Below, in pieces: positions 12,801 to 23,200 of a stretch of DNA of 64,000 bases; within the stretch, counting starts at the first letter, position 1; every line of letters starts with the position of its first letter. The DNA is from Sycobia sp. Sy_11 (lineage: Eukaryota; Arthropoda; Insecta; Hymenoptera; Epichrysomallidae), in assembly GCA_018907035.1 (NCBI GenBank), contig JACCIC010000005.1:997501-1061500 (forward strand), given 5' to 3'. Both the position numbers and the translations under genes were made by a program. Under the pieces are notes generated by a model. The model was not told the origin of the DNA and did not search any database. It saw only the letters and a program-made list of their open reading frames with translations.

Positions 12801-13916
12801 CCGTGCCGATCATTCGGGTAATCTCGATAATTGTAAATTACGACAATTTGAGTAATCGGAACGGCGATCGGAAAATAATAACGATGTTTTTAATGGATCG
12901 AGGAAAGAGAGCGCCCCTTTAGATAATTATAAATGAATATATACGAATGGATATACGAATATATCAAATCACAGTCGAGATCTCTTTCCTCTTTCGTGCT
13001 TATAAAAATAGATATCGATATATGCATAATGGAAATGAGTATGCATAAAATTATATAACTAAATTTGTAAATATATAGCATGACCAGGCATTTAGATTAA
13101 AATTTAGAGTGGATTAGATAATAATAATTGAAGAGTAAACGATAATGCGTGATAGTAATATAGTTACCAGATATTAATGATACTTTTAATTAAAAAATTT
13201 CAATGTTATAAATTAATGTATTTACAAAGATTTGGTATACAGTCAATATAAATTATCGTTAATGGCAATATCGAATAATAATGATGAATATGGAAACGAC
13301 ACAGAGAGCAATCAATTGCTAATTACGCACATAAACGGATGGATTGCCCATTTAATTCACAAATGTATTCTACTTAAAACGCACGAGCTGTTCGCAGTAT
13401 ACACAATACATCCAGAGAAAGCAAGAGACTGTAACTCGCCGGGTTTGACGGTGACTGACTAGTTTGTTTTTTAAACTCCACATTCGCGACTTTAGGCAAC
13501 AACGAAAACGCCGCGATTTTCGAAATAAACCATATCAACGACGCATCCAGAATCCACCCCATCGTCGCGTCATGAAGAACAAGTTACACCATATTATGTA
13601 CTAAAAGAAAATCGACCCTCGCCCAAAACGTTATTAATCGATATTCCCAAAAAAAAAATTTTTCGAATCCCAACTCTCCGCGGCGGCAAGACGTCGCGAT
13701 GACTCGGCGATCGCCGACGGTGTGGCCGGGCCCCGGCAGCGCACGTACCTTGTCGCCCCTCGAGAACGCGACGGCCCATCTCTGAAAGCCGCAGACGAGC
13801 TCCTTGCTGGTGACGTCGCGCTCGGGATCGCGCACCACGCTCCTGGTGACGACGAACGAGAACACGCGGGTGCCGCTGCGGTCGGGCAGCTGGGCGAACC
13901 TGTAGAGGAGGGCCAT
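3932..13916 (-). CDS. Triple MATH (TRAF-like) domain protein with C-terminal coiled coil, five coding exons
   Basis: Coding exons, minus strand: 13916-13749, 10212-9913, 6557-6019, 5773-5395 and 4015-3932 (TGA). Together they give 489 residues, and phases agree at every junction (0, 0, 2, 0). Domain reading: MATH 1 at about residues 17-140 (VFSFVV, then CGFQRWAVAF, VLGVYLVWR and YISVSDLY); MATH 2 at about 172-280 (FTFGGFDWNLVVYPTGN, then RLSVYLVRL); a weaker MATH-like segment at about 300-415 (WAIRADLHSDTVRLHLVY, SWTAYLIRG); a coiled coil at about 421-455; a Gln-rich end. MATH domains are beta-sandwiches that bind short peptides in receptor adaptors, ubiquitin-ligase adaptors and proteases. 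No RING, BTB, protease or transmembrane segment is visible, so an adaptor-type cytoplasmic role is only inferred. The start is the first in-frame ATG of the first recognisable exon; upstream coding exons are possible. After the TGA the frame stays open to 3431. Confidence 0.75.
4016..5394 (-). other. Intron 4 of the MATH gene
   Basis: AT-rich sequence with no coding-like patch. Only short open frames occur (such as one near 5162-5344), rich in Ile, Tyr and Asn codons and without a domain. Confidence 0.7.
5395..5773 (-). CDS. MATH gene, exon 4 (residues 336-462)
   Basis: Acceptor AACAG at 5778-5774, entered in phase 2. Encodes the rest of the third MATH-like segment (SWTAYLIRGEE to LLFQATYHKYDD), then a heptad-like helix (residues 421-452, MRREIAALQAENYSLERQL) and a Gln run. 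Donor ACG|GTTAGT, phase 0. The helix could mediate oligomerisation, as the coiled coils next to TRAF MATH domains do; that is an inference by analogy. Confidence 0.8.
6019..6557 (-). CDS. MATH gene, exon 3 (residues 157-336)
   Basis: Acceptor AACAG at 6562-6558, phase 0. The exon encodes MATH 2 with the GGFDWNLVVYP hallmark strand and starts the third, weaker MATH-like segment. Donor CTCAG|GTAATA, phase 2, splitting an Arg codon. The exon is markedly more GC-rich than its flanks. Confidence 0.85.
7744..7781. repeat. (TA)n microsatellite
   Basis: Pure TA dinucleotide tract in intron 2 of the MATH gene. Confidence 0.95.
8137..8157 (+). other. G-rich tract, possible G-quadruplex
   Basis: Ten G, then T, GGG, A and six G. 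The G runs and one-base loops are compatible with a G-quadruplex on the plus strand, which is the template strand of the MATH gene. A similar G-rich stretch lies near 21191-21209. Confidence 0.4.
8764..8813. repeat. (TA)n microsatellite
   Basis: Pure TA tract in intron 2 of the MATH gene. Confidence 0.95.
9852..9889. repeat. (GA)n microsatellite beside a splice donor
   Basis: Pure GA tract; on the transcribed minus strand it is (CT)n and begins 23 bases after the inferred donor of MATH exon 2. Confidence 0.95.
9913..10212 (-). CDS. MATH gene, exon 2 (residues 57-156)
   Basis: Acceptor GGCAG at 10217-10213, phase 0. The exon completes MATH 1 (VLGVYLVWR to FQLELSM). The donor is inferred as GAT|GTGCGC at 9912, which is weak but is the only one that keeps phase 0 with the next exon, which opens VRMPSG. 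If the donor is missed, translation ends two codons later, at VRF-stop (TAA at 9903-9901). A (GA)n tract (CT-rich on the transcribed strand) starts 23 bases into the intron. Confidence 0.7.
10840..11107. mobile_element. Small inverted-repeat element (MITE-like)
   Basis: About 62 bases at 10840-10903 reappear in reverse complement at about 11043-11107 with only a handful of mismatches; both arms share AAATATTTTTATC and TTACAGTCTTTATAA. The central part is about 140 bases and has no ORF. Related sequence occurs at 54361-54525 and as a short reverse-complement fragment at 56959-56993. The structure fits a non-autonomous DNA element. I could not define a target-site duplication. Confidence 0.6.
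12797..12871. other. Imperfect palindrome able to fold into a hairpin
   Basis: ATCGCCGTGCCGATCATTC at 12797-12815 pairs with GAGTAATCGGAACGGCGAT at 12851-12869, with three mismatches in 19. A second inner pair, AATTGT with ACAATT, sits near the loop. The size resembles a precursor hairpin, but no expression evidence can be read from sequence. Confidence 0.35.
13749..13916 (-). CDS. MATH gene, first recognisable coding exon (residues 1-56)
   Basis: Opens with MALLYRFAQLPD and carries the first strands of MATH 1, ending VAFSRGDK. The donor AAG|GTACGT is strong and phase 0. The ATG at 13916-13914 overlaps the stop of a two-codon upstream ORF (ATG CGG TGA, 13924-13916). GC-rich, open sequence continues upstream to about 14126 in other frames, so the 5' boundary and the start are uncertain. 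Confidence 0.65.
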
Positions 13917-14126
13917 CACCGCATGTTACCCCGGGTTTCGGCGCTGGCGCTCTCGCTCCTGACCGTGGGCCGGCGGCTGGGACCGCCAGTGACCGGGTCC
14001 TGGTTGTCGGCGTCGTCGTCGTCGTCGTGGGCCTGGTAGTTGCGCGCGGCTGCTGCGTCGCGATGTCCCGGGGCGGTTCCTCCTTAGGCGGCGGCTTCGC
14101 GCGAGGATCGACGGCTGGCTCTGGGC
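13917..14126 (-). other. GC-rich open stretch upstream of the MATH gene start (5' UTR or frame-broken coding sequence)
   Basis: Likely the 5' part of the same exon, with a candidate acceptor ATTCCAG near 14127. One minus-strand frame is open from 14083 down to 13919 and reads protein-like residues (NYQAHDDDDDADNQDPVTGG, later TVRSESASAETRGNMR), then stops at the TGA that overlaps the MATH ATG. A one-base gain next to that TGA would join it to the MATH frame. Another frame reads SPEPAVDPRAKPPPKEEPP further upstream. It is unclear which, if any, is translated. Confidence 0.4.
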
Positions 14127-15848
14127 TTCTGGAATTTTAGTTTTGTTTTTGAATTTCTATAATGGCCTTTAAATTATATACGAATGCAATATTTCGAATG
14201 GAATATTTCGCACGATTTAAAATTGTCTATTCAATGGCTTAAAGTATTTCGATAGAAATGATTTCCTTGTTTCATTGTTATCGAGACAATAATTATACGT
14301 TGTAAATTCATATTATAAACAGTATAATAATAAAGTAAATTAAATCCATAAATAATGGATTAAACGGTAATCAAGTCATACTCAAAGAAAAATGTTGTTT
14401 TTATTTTATTTATTTCGGAAATGTTGAGTGTTCGAAGTTTCCTTTACAAGTGCATAGAAAAGTTTAGTATTAAATTTTGTAATTTTATTTAAAGTTTAGT
14501 AAAAGTATAAAATTTTGGAATTCTTTTCGTGAATGAAGAATAAAATAATATATTCTTTAGCAAAGGTTTTCATGCAATTATACTTTCCTTTTTCGGATTA
14601 ATGCAGTCATTATATTAAAACGGAATTAATTAATATATTAATGAGATTCTATCGATGTTAATAATTTCCGTTAAATTATTTTCACTAATGTATTGTTTGT
14701 GTATTACACATTCTTTTGAAAATAATTACGAATGAAAACTAGCATTTTACAAAAGGCGTATAATTAAAACAAAGAATTTTAATAGGATTTTTACTATATT
14801 CAAAATCTATTAAAAATAAATCTTAAATATAATTAAAGAACGCATTGAAATTTAATAATCATTATTTAGATTTTCAATTTTGACGAAACGAACAATCTAA
14901 TTTTATAACTTGATTAATCAGATTTTATTTTCATTTTCACTTTCATGGATTAAATTTTAATCGTAAATATTATTTCGAAGAGAAAAATCTTTAAATATAT
15001 TTTAAACACAATATAAATAATTAGTTAAATAATATTCTAATTTTTCTTGCCAATTTTGGAGGAATGATATTTAATTACATGGTTGAATTTCACAAGATTT
15101 TTCACAGTTATATTATAATAAAATGTAAATATAAGTTTTCTGAAGAATTTGAATGATCCATAAAGGCTGAGTGTGAAATAAAGCCCAATTGAGTATCGTT
15201 TTGTCGACATCGTCAAACATTGAGAGCGATATAATCAAATAATTGACGTATTCAGTTTTACGAAAAATGTGTTTTTGCTTCAATTAATTATATTTTGAAT
15301 TAAGAAAAAAATATTTAATGAAACAATATACAAGGTACAAGGGTTATTTTTTAAAAGTGTTATTTCATTATTAAAATTAAAACATTTAATAATTTAATAC
15401 GTTTTTATACTATCTGTAATAAAAATTTTTCAAATTCCCTTAAGGCTCGTGCCGTATTTCTTTTAAGTATTTTCTCTGTAAAACGTCTAGATCTGTAACA
15501 TTTCCAGCTATCGATGCATTCTTGCATGAAAAATCTAAAAATTTATCGATAAATTCAAGTAACAAAAATCAAGAGAATGACCTAAATAATTTTTTTTCAT
15601 CACGCACTCATCTCCAAAGTATATTATGTCATTATAACATTGTCGTTTATGGTATAATTGAGCACTAAGATGTATTAACATAAGTACTTCTGTATTGTTG
15701 TATTTCACGATGTGCTGATGAATACCCAAATATTAATTGTAAGATCATTTTGATATTTTCATAGAAACGAAGTAGTTTTTTATTATAGCGTATCCATCAT
15801 AAAGTTTGGCTTTGATTAATATAAATTATTATCTGAAATTTTAGTTGC

Positions 15849-15851
<3 letters not shown>

Positions 15852-15902
<51 letters not shown>
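15852..15902. repeat. (TA)n microsatellite
   Basis: Pure TA tract in the divergent spacer. Confidence 0.95.
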
Positions 15903-15905
<3 letters not shown>

Positions 15906-18155
15906 TTTATAGATATTATTTTAGAATATTATTTCTTAAGACAGAGCTCTATAAATTAAAATTAAATTAATGATAGAACTTAAATTAAACAAATTTAGAT
16001 GATTTAAAAATGATATTGAAGGATTTACAGAGCAATATCTCCTTCGAGGGGGTTTTACGTTGAATAAAATTTATTTCTAACAATTTATAGAAAATCTTAA
16101 TAAAAAATAGCAAGTAAATAAATATTTATAATAGCAACAAAAAATAGCACGTAAATAAATATAAAGAGCCATAATGACGTCGATACATCACAAGAGTGTT
16201 GTTCCACTTCAATTTAAGTATCGCAATTATTTCAGTAAAATGCTATCGCGGTACCTAACATGTGCTACAAGTTAATATATCTCAATTTACTACATCGAGC
16301 GCTAAATTATATCGTGGTTTATTGACTCGTATCACGCGTCACTCGATGATATTATCGTCATAACTGTCGCTATATACTTATATTGAAATAGGTCAATATT
16401 TTACGGCACACTAATACCATCATAAATGGTACAATAGATTTAAATTCAGTGCTTCGTTCTTCGTGCCGCGAAAAAATGATTTAATAACAATCTGAATACG
16501 TGACGTTTAAACATAATATTAGAAAGAATAATTAGCTCTCACTTACGACGGGATAACGTTCTATTCTTATCAGTCAATCTTATAAGATTAATATTACAGT
16601 GAGCGAGATGCTCTTGACCCCAACGGTATTTCTTATATCATATATCGACTGCACCTGTCGATTAAGAATGCAATTACTGCGATAGCCGCATAGTTGAAAA
16701 CTATAATGGAAATTAATTTTATGAATGCCTAAAACTATGAAGATATTGCCCAGGGCAAATTCTATTCTCGTACGATTTACTTGGTAAGTTAGATTATTAG
16801 TTCCTCAGAATATCTGATAAAGTTGATCTAAGTCAGTTTATGAATGGTATATATCATGAACTTTATGATCTTAAAACTGTAACAGGGGTGTGAAATTCTT
16901 CAAGTATTTGAAGGAGTTACTTCTTCTTTTGTATAAGTCGGAAGGTTTTTTTTAAAGCTATTTCTTGCCTTTAAATTAATCAATCAAGGGTAATAATGAA
17001 GTTTTGTGTTTTATTGACTTACACTTAGACGTATCCAATTTAAGATCGACAAAAACTTTCTTATTATTACAAAGTTGAAATAGAGTCAAACTAAACAATG
17101 TTGAATTTGTATAAATAAAATTATAAAAAGTTCGATTGATGTGGCAAGTTTGTTCCGTTATTAACGTAGCATTAGGATCTAATTAATAAAATTAATTAAC
17201 TACTGTAAATATCCAATTACCTGGAACTATAATTATAGTTCAATTAAATAATTCACTTCATTTAAATATAAATTACTTTCAAAGTAATCTTGTTTATCTA
17301 TTAAAGTGATATTTTATGACTGCTATGAATTATTATACAGAATACAGCAAAATCGCAGATTGATTGTCTTCAGTTTAAACCTGATAATGTTATATTAGAA
17401 AAAAAGTTATACATAAAGTATTGGTGTATAATATTTATAGTTATACATTATAATACTTTTATTAAATTTTTTCAAATTTTATTTAAAACTATTGCGAATT
17501 TTTGATAAAATTTTTTTACAATTAGTATACATGTTTTTTGTTTTTTCAATAAGTTTTTCATAAGTGCAAGAATTTTTAAGTAGAAAAGCCACATTTTGAT
17601 CAGGCGAACCTTTATATGCTAACCCTGACGGTGTCGGTTATACAACAGAAACGATGTTTATTTTTCCTTTCGTAAAATACCTACAGAATAATATTGTATA
17701 TAAAAGGCAAATACAAAAAAACCGAAAACATCAGAATTACTTTTATGCATGTGCGCGGTTTTAATATACATACAGCGTCCATCCAAACCGTACGCGCTGG
17801 TACGTGTATACACACACACACGCGCGCGCGCGCGCGCGCACGTATGTGTCTGTGTGTATAGCGACGTGCACTGTTCGGAAAAATCTTTTCTGCTAACCTA
17901 TGTACATACACACACATACATATATAGTACTGGATCGCGCCTCGGGAAGAAAAGGGGGGAGAAAATACAAGGAGCGCGGAGGTTCGCACGGGAAAAAAAT
18001 GTTCGCAAGTTAAGGTGTATAAACGGGCTAAGATAAAGGGCGCGCCACCCTGGTCCCCCGAAAAAAAGAATAATGTAGCGGATTCCCCCGCGACGGCCCG
18101 GGAATGACCAAAATTTCTGTGATCTAACCTACAAGACCAAAAATAAAACGAGAAG

Positions 18156-18158
<3 letters not shown>

Positions 18159-18191
<33 letters not shown>
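18159..18191. repeat. (TA)n microsatellite
   Basis: TA tract in the probable 5' UTR or promoter zone, about 160 bases upstream of the ATG at 18352. Confidence 0.9.
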
Positions 18192-18194
<3 letters not shown>

Positions 18195-18351
18195 GATATA
18201 TATATAGATATATAAGCGCCGCAAAAAAGCTCTAACGCACAGCTCGAAACAAAACCTTAAAAACGAAAAGAGAAAAAAAAAATTCTCGCTCAAGCGAAAT
18301 TCCGCGAGTGCCCGAGTCGCAAGTAATCTGTAGAAACGATCCGCCGCAAAA

Positions 18352-18586
18352 ATGGACGCCAAGGACGACGAGCCGGTGCTGTTCATGGCCCAGATCCTCT
18401 ATCGGGAATGGGGCAGGCGATTCACGTTCCTGCAGAAGTACCTCAAGGCCATTGACTACTATCAGCAGTCCGCCGAGTTCGGCGACGAGAATTACCTCTG
18501 GACCCTGCTCGGCCTCAGCGAGGCGCTCAAGAAGTCCGGTCAGTTCACGGAGGCGGCCGAGGCGGCCGAAAAATGCATGGAAATAG
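18352..18586 (+). CDS. Upstream ODAD4-like gene, exon 1 (residues 1-78)
   Basis: Starts MDAKDDEPVLFMAQILYREW and carries two TPR-like helix pairs. Donor ATAG|GTGGGT at 18587, phase 1. The coding frame runs on into the intron to a stop, as expected for a missed splice. Confidence 0.75.
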
Positions 18587-18831
18587 GTGGGTGCGACCGG
18601 ACAATGCAAATAATCACTTCGACGCGGAAAAAGAAAGCGAGCCTCCCGTCATCTAACGATTGCAGCGCACTCGTAATAATCGGCGAGTTAGAGAAAAAAA
18701 ACTGAATTAATTTACGACGTACAAGAGATTTTTCTTTGCGGTTATAAAGCTCGTCTCTCCATTGTATAAGTCCATCTACTATCCAGTTTATAACCTCTCT
18801 ATTTCGCAAGGTTTTTGATTATAGAACTTAG

Positions 18832-18885
<54 letters not shown>

Positions 18886-20144
18886 AATATTGTTTATAAA
18901 TATGCATAGTTCCTTATTTCATATACATTTATATTTTATATATTTTAATGAAAAATATTTTCTAATGTCAAGTAAATAGTTTCTGATCGGTCTGTAGGAA
19001 GACATCGGTTTTCTGTAATTTAATTAAAGTTGTTCAAGGACAGTTGATTGAAATCAAATGAATTGATTATGAATTGAATAAATATTTTCAGAGTTCAAGA
19101 ACGGTGGTAAAAAGCAAGAAAGTATTTACTTGATACTAAGAACTTTTTTAAAATGTGAGAAATTCTCGATTCAAATCTACTTAAATACTGAGAAATAAAT
19201 TTTATATCTTTAAATAACCATTTGATTTAATTATCACCTGCTACTGAAACGATTATAGTTTATGCTAATGATATAATTTATATTTGAAATAAAAAAATAT
19301 ATTTTCTTATTTATCCGTATTATTTCGTATATAATTATATTTAATTTTTTAATTCATTGTAATATGTAATACATTTTTTCATTTCAATCAAATCGTATCA
19401 TTGGCAGCTCGTGAATCAATAATCAGACCCGAGGTTCTTCTTTCGATGTACAAAAATATAGCATTATACACTCTGAAAGATTCATACTTGATTTGCTTAT
19501 TTCTCTGTAGAGCTATATATACACACACACACATAAATAAATACATAAATATATATATACTTCGGTGCGATTCCATTCCGCATTACGTTTCGAACGAAGT
19601 TGATCGATGCAAAATTAATGGAAGGACGACGGGGACGTCCGTCCGAAGTCGCCAAATCCGCGCAACCGAGCGTTAAATTAATTACAAAAAAAAACTCTCA
19701 TCTCGCGCGCTCTCCTATATCGACCTACATTCCCCACCGGGAGAGGGCGCAGACACACACACACACAGAAACACATACCCACAGAGAAGGGCAAGACCCG
19801 GTGACGACGATTTTTCACCGGCATCGATTGCAGCTTTCGACCTGTCCCCCCTCCCCCCACCTTGCCATGATTACAGTTCTCGAGCAACTCTAGCGGGGAG
19901 TGGGGTCGGCGGCGCTGCAAAATCGCCCGCATAAGGGGGTCGGCGGAGTTTCGGCGCGGTAGAGCTTCGGAAGCTCCCTCCTATCCCATGGCATGGGGAA
20001 AGTTCGGCTCTGCCGTCGCCGCCGACCACTTCCTTAATTCTAGTTCTCTTACTTGCCTATAGTTGCCCGCGATCTCGGGTCTTACGTGGTTGGTACTACG
20101 ACGGCGGGAGCTGGGGAGGGGAGGCTGAGCCGACAATTTACCCA

Positions 20145-20215
<71 letters not shown>

Positions 20216-23200
20216 ATAGAAAGCGATGCGCGGCTTTATACTGATACCATATAAGTCGGATAAACTTGGCGAGGTCTCAGAATTCCTCGTTTCTTTTTTT
20301 TTTTTAACGATATCTATAATAGCTTCTTCAGTCGATCTTCCCCGCGCTCCCTTTTATAAAGGTTTTATGTCCCGCTAAAGCTTATGTATCGTCGAACGAC
20401 TATACAGAATGCGGATTTATTTTCTCCCTCCCTTTAATAAAGTATCCAGCAGATATATTCCTTTATATCGTGGGATCTTTTTAAATGGATTAAAAGTGAT
20501 GGATTTCAGATTATTACAAGAGGCCCGGCACATCATCAATAATGAACATTTCAAACTTATAGTGGCGCTGTCGTTATGGCACACTTGCGCGATAAATCTA
20601 ATTTTAAAATTCTTAAGTACGCATTTACTATTATGAATTAATTATGTAACTTTCAATCATTTCAATTTTTTCTTATCAAATTTCATATTAAACTTCGTTT
20701 TAAAATGACGGGGGAGTGACGAGGATAAAATTTCTGCCGTTATTGAATTCTCATTGTCAGAGAGTCAAATTTTGAGGAGAAAAACAACAATATGCGCATT
20801 GTATTTTATCCGAAATCCGGATTTCGGCAGAGTATGTGCGATTATCCGAGCTGAGATTAGTAAAAAGTAAAGAGGATGACGGGGATCGAGCGGGACAAAA
20901 CGAGCGCATAATGGCGCTTTAGCACGAATACCATATCCCTTTTCGTCCAGAGATATATCGCCGGAGATCGCTTTCTCATTAGCTCGTACGCCCATAGATG
21001 CTCGCTCCCTTTCATCGACTCGCCATCGTCGTGATTTCTCGAGGGTTTTTTTTTTTTTTTTTTTTTGTTCTTTCGGCCACAGATATACACACGTCTACCG
21101 TAAATACGGCCCTCCGCGAAATTTTCCAATAATGAGCTGGGGCTATCGGGTAGACCTGTAATTTTCTGGGTAAAATTTGCAAGAGCTGTTGGGGGAAGAG
21201 GGGGGGGGTAGTGGTAAGATCGGGATATCGTGAATTTTAGTCTCCTATGGTTATTTCGTTAAAGATGTCGACCGATTAATGAGGAGGATTTCAGTCTTCG
21301 TTTGTGGGCTCTTTTTCGTTGCGTTTTGCAAATTTCGAGATTTCTTTCTCCTCCGGGTTTTAAATATCGATCGCGTCCACAAAAAAAGGAGCTTTAAATT
21401 TTAATACGCGTCATAAAATTCGCTTGCATTACATCGGCATTAAATTTCATATCTTGCGATAAATTTAAAATGCAGCTTTTACGTTTAATTTTTATCATAA
21501 TTTTTAACTTTCTCATATAAATATGCTTTAAAGTCAATCTAAGTGTAAAATTCTAATGTAGTCGGGAAGAAAGCGAATTTTGTAATCCGTATATAATTAA
21601 AATCAAAGCTTATTTTAACCGTTTAAGTTCATTGCAATGTCGGGTGCGTAAGACAATTTAAAGCAACTATAGAAAATAAAAGTTTTTCCGAATAGTGACA
21701 GTAAGCAACTATTTATTTAAATCAAATAAATATTATTTCAATTGAACCAATACTTAATAAATTTTATTTAAAATAATTTAGAATTATGACGCTCACGACA
21801 GCCAATATATTTACATAAATAAGATAATTTAAATTATCATGTTTTTACTAAAATATAAGGTCACTTATAATTTTATATATAAGCCCGGTAAGAGACTGTG
21901 GTTGAAGCGTACATTTTTCTTCTTTTTCTTTCATTATTTTCAGTATAATTTTATTTCTAATTTTAAAATTCATGTCATGTCAACATAATTTATACATTCA
22001 TTTTCGGTAACATAGTAGGACAATGACTAAACAGTATCTTCATATACGTTTTTATTTTAATATAAATTCGGTTTTAATAAAATAATTATATTTAATTTAA
22101 GCAAACCAATAATTTACTTACTATTATTGAATTTAAATAAATCTTCACTTTGCTCTATTAATTCAAGTGAATCTTTATTTTCAGTGTATTATTTATGCAA
22201 ACACAATATAATGTATGTCCTGCACACATATGAATTTATTACAATACTCCTGAATATCGTATTTATAAAAAAGCCCCGTTTCATATAGTTTAATTGAAAA
22301 AAAAATTATTTTATACTGGCGACAATTAAAATAGCCATATTGTGATAGTAAATGGCACAAATCGTTATTAAAATTAAACCAATTTTATATATATTTCACA
22401 TGCGAGAAAAACAAATCCGGCCCAGAATCCCAGAAGATAACTCATCTGCCTAACGCCAACGTATATAATAATTATTTCCATCCCCCGGCGCAGATCCCAC
22501 GCATCTCGGCGCCAATGGCACCCGCATGGAGGCCCTCTACGACATCGCCGAGTTCTGCAGGAGTCTCGTCTACGCGCACCAGGGGGCGCGTCGACGACGC
22601 CACTTTCTGCCGGCGGTACTGCTGGCCAACGAGACCGTCGAGGACTGCGTGGGCCGCAACGTCCCGGCCAAGATGCTGCGACGCCTACAGCCCTGGATAG
22701 CCCAGCTGTCGGCACATCGGGAGATACTGCTCGAGCGGCTGAACGAGGAGGAGGACGAGTTCGCCGGTGGGTGCGAGCGCTAAATCTACGGTGTTATACG
22801 TATAAAGCGGGCGGTCCGTCCGTGTGTTTTAAGGAAAAACCTGGCAGTGAAGGAGAAGGGCTCCTCGACGTCAACGGAAAGGATTTCTCGTCACAGTGTA
22901 CTTTTGTTTTTTTTTTTTTTTTTTTTTTGTTTTTCAATGCTAGTCGAATTAGTAATGTCAGTTTTAGCAATGATGAGTAGTAATTGCGTGCGGAGTAAAA
23001 AGGCCATATTAACGATTTTATCTGATTCTATAAAAAATTAAAGTGAGTAGCAGTAGCGGACGTGGAAGTATCTCTGATCATTGTTTTATGATTTATGCCA
23101 GAGTTAATCAAGAATATTTTGAAATACTGATGTAATTTGTTTTCTTTAATTCTAGACAATATGATTGTGTTGAATCAATAATGGTATTTAATAAATAATA

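Larger units (their letters stand above)
10213..13748 (-). other. Intron 1 of the MATH gene
   Basis: Begins with a GC-rich stretch next to exon 2 (to about 10510), including T-runs and C-runs at 10326-10400. The rest is AT-rich and contains the inverted-repeat element at 10840-11107 and a hairpin-forming palindrome near 12797-12871. No further exon was recognised. Confidence 0.6.
14127..18351. other. Divergent spacer between the MATH gene and the first TPR gene
   Basis: AT-rich to about 17.6 kb, with a long (TA)n at 15852-15902 and no coding-like patch. From about 17.75 kb it becomes GC-richer, with CA/CG-alternating tracts near 17810-17840, a GC-rich patch at 18030-18110 and (TA)n at 18159-18191. 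This right end is the likely promoter and 5' UTR zone of the TPR gene, and might also hold an unrecognised 5' exon of the minus-strand MATH gene. No clear TATA box or X-box (RFX site) was found by eye. Confidence 0.5.
18587..22493 (+). other. Intron 1 of the upstream ODAD4-like gene
   Basis: Contains (TA)n at 18835-18883, a GC-richer patch from about 19560 to 20110, adjoining (TA)n then (GA)n tracts at 20148-20211, and another GC-richer patch near 20700-21350 with a poly-T run at 21043-21066. No exon with both splice sites and a fitting phase was found. The patches could be regulatory DNA. Confidence 0.5.

Noticed and set aside
13594..13779. Minus-strand frame starting MGRRVLEG
   Set aside because: Shadow of the MATH exon in another frame; it runs across the strong donor at 13748 into intron.
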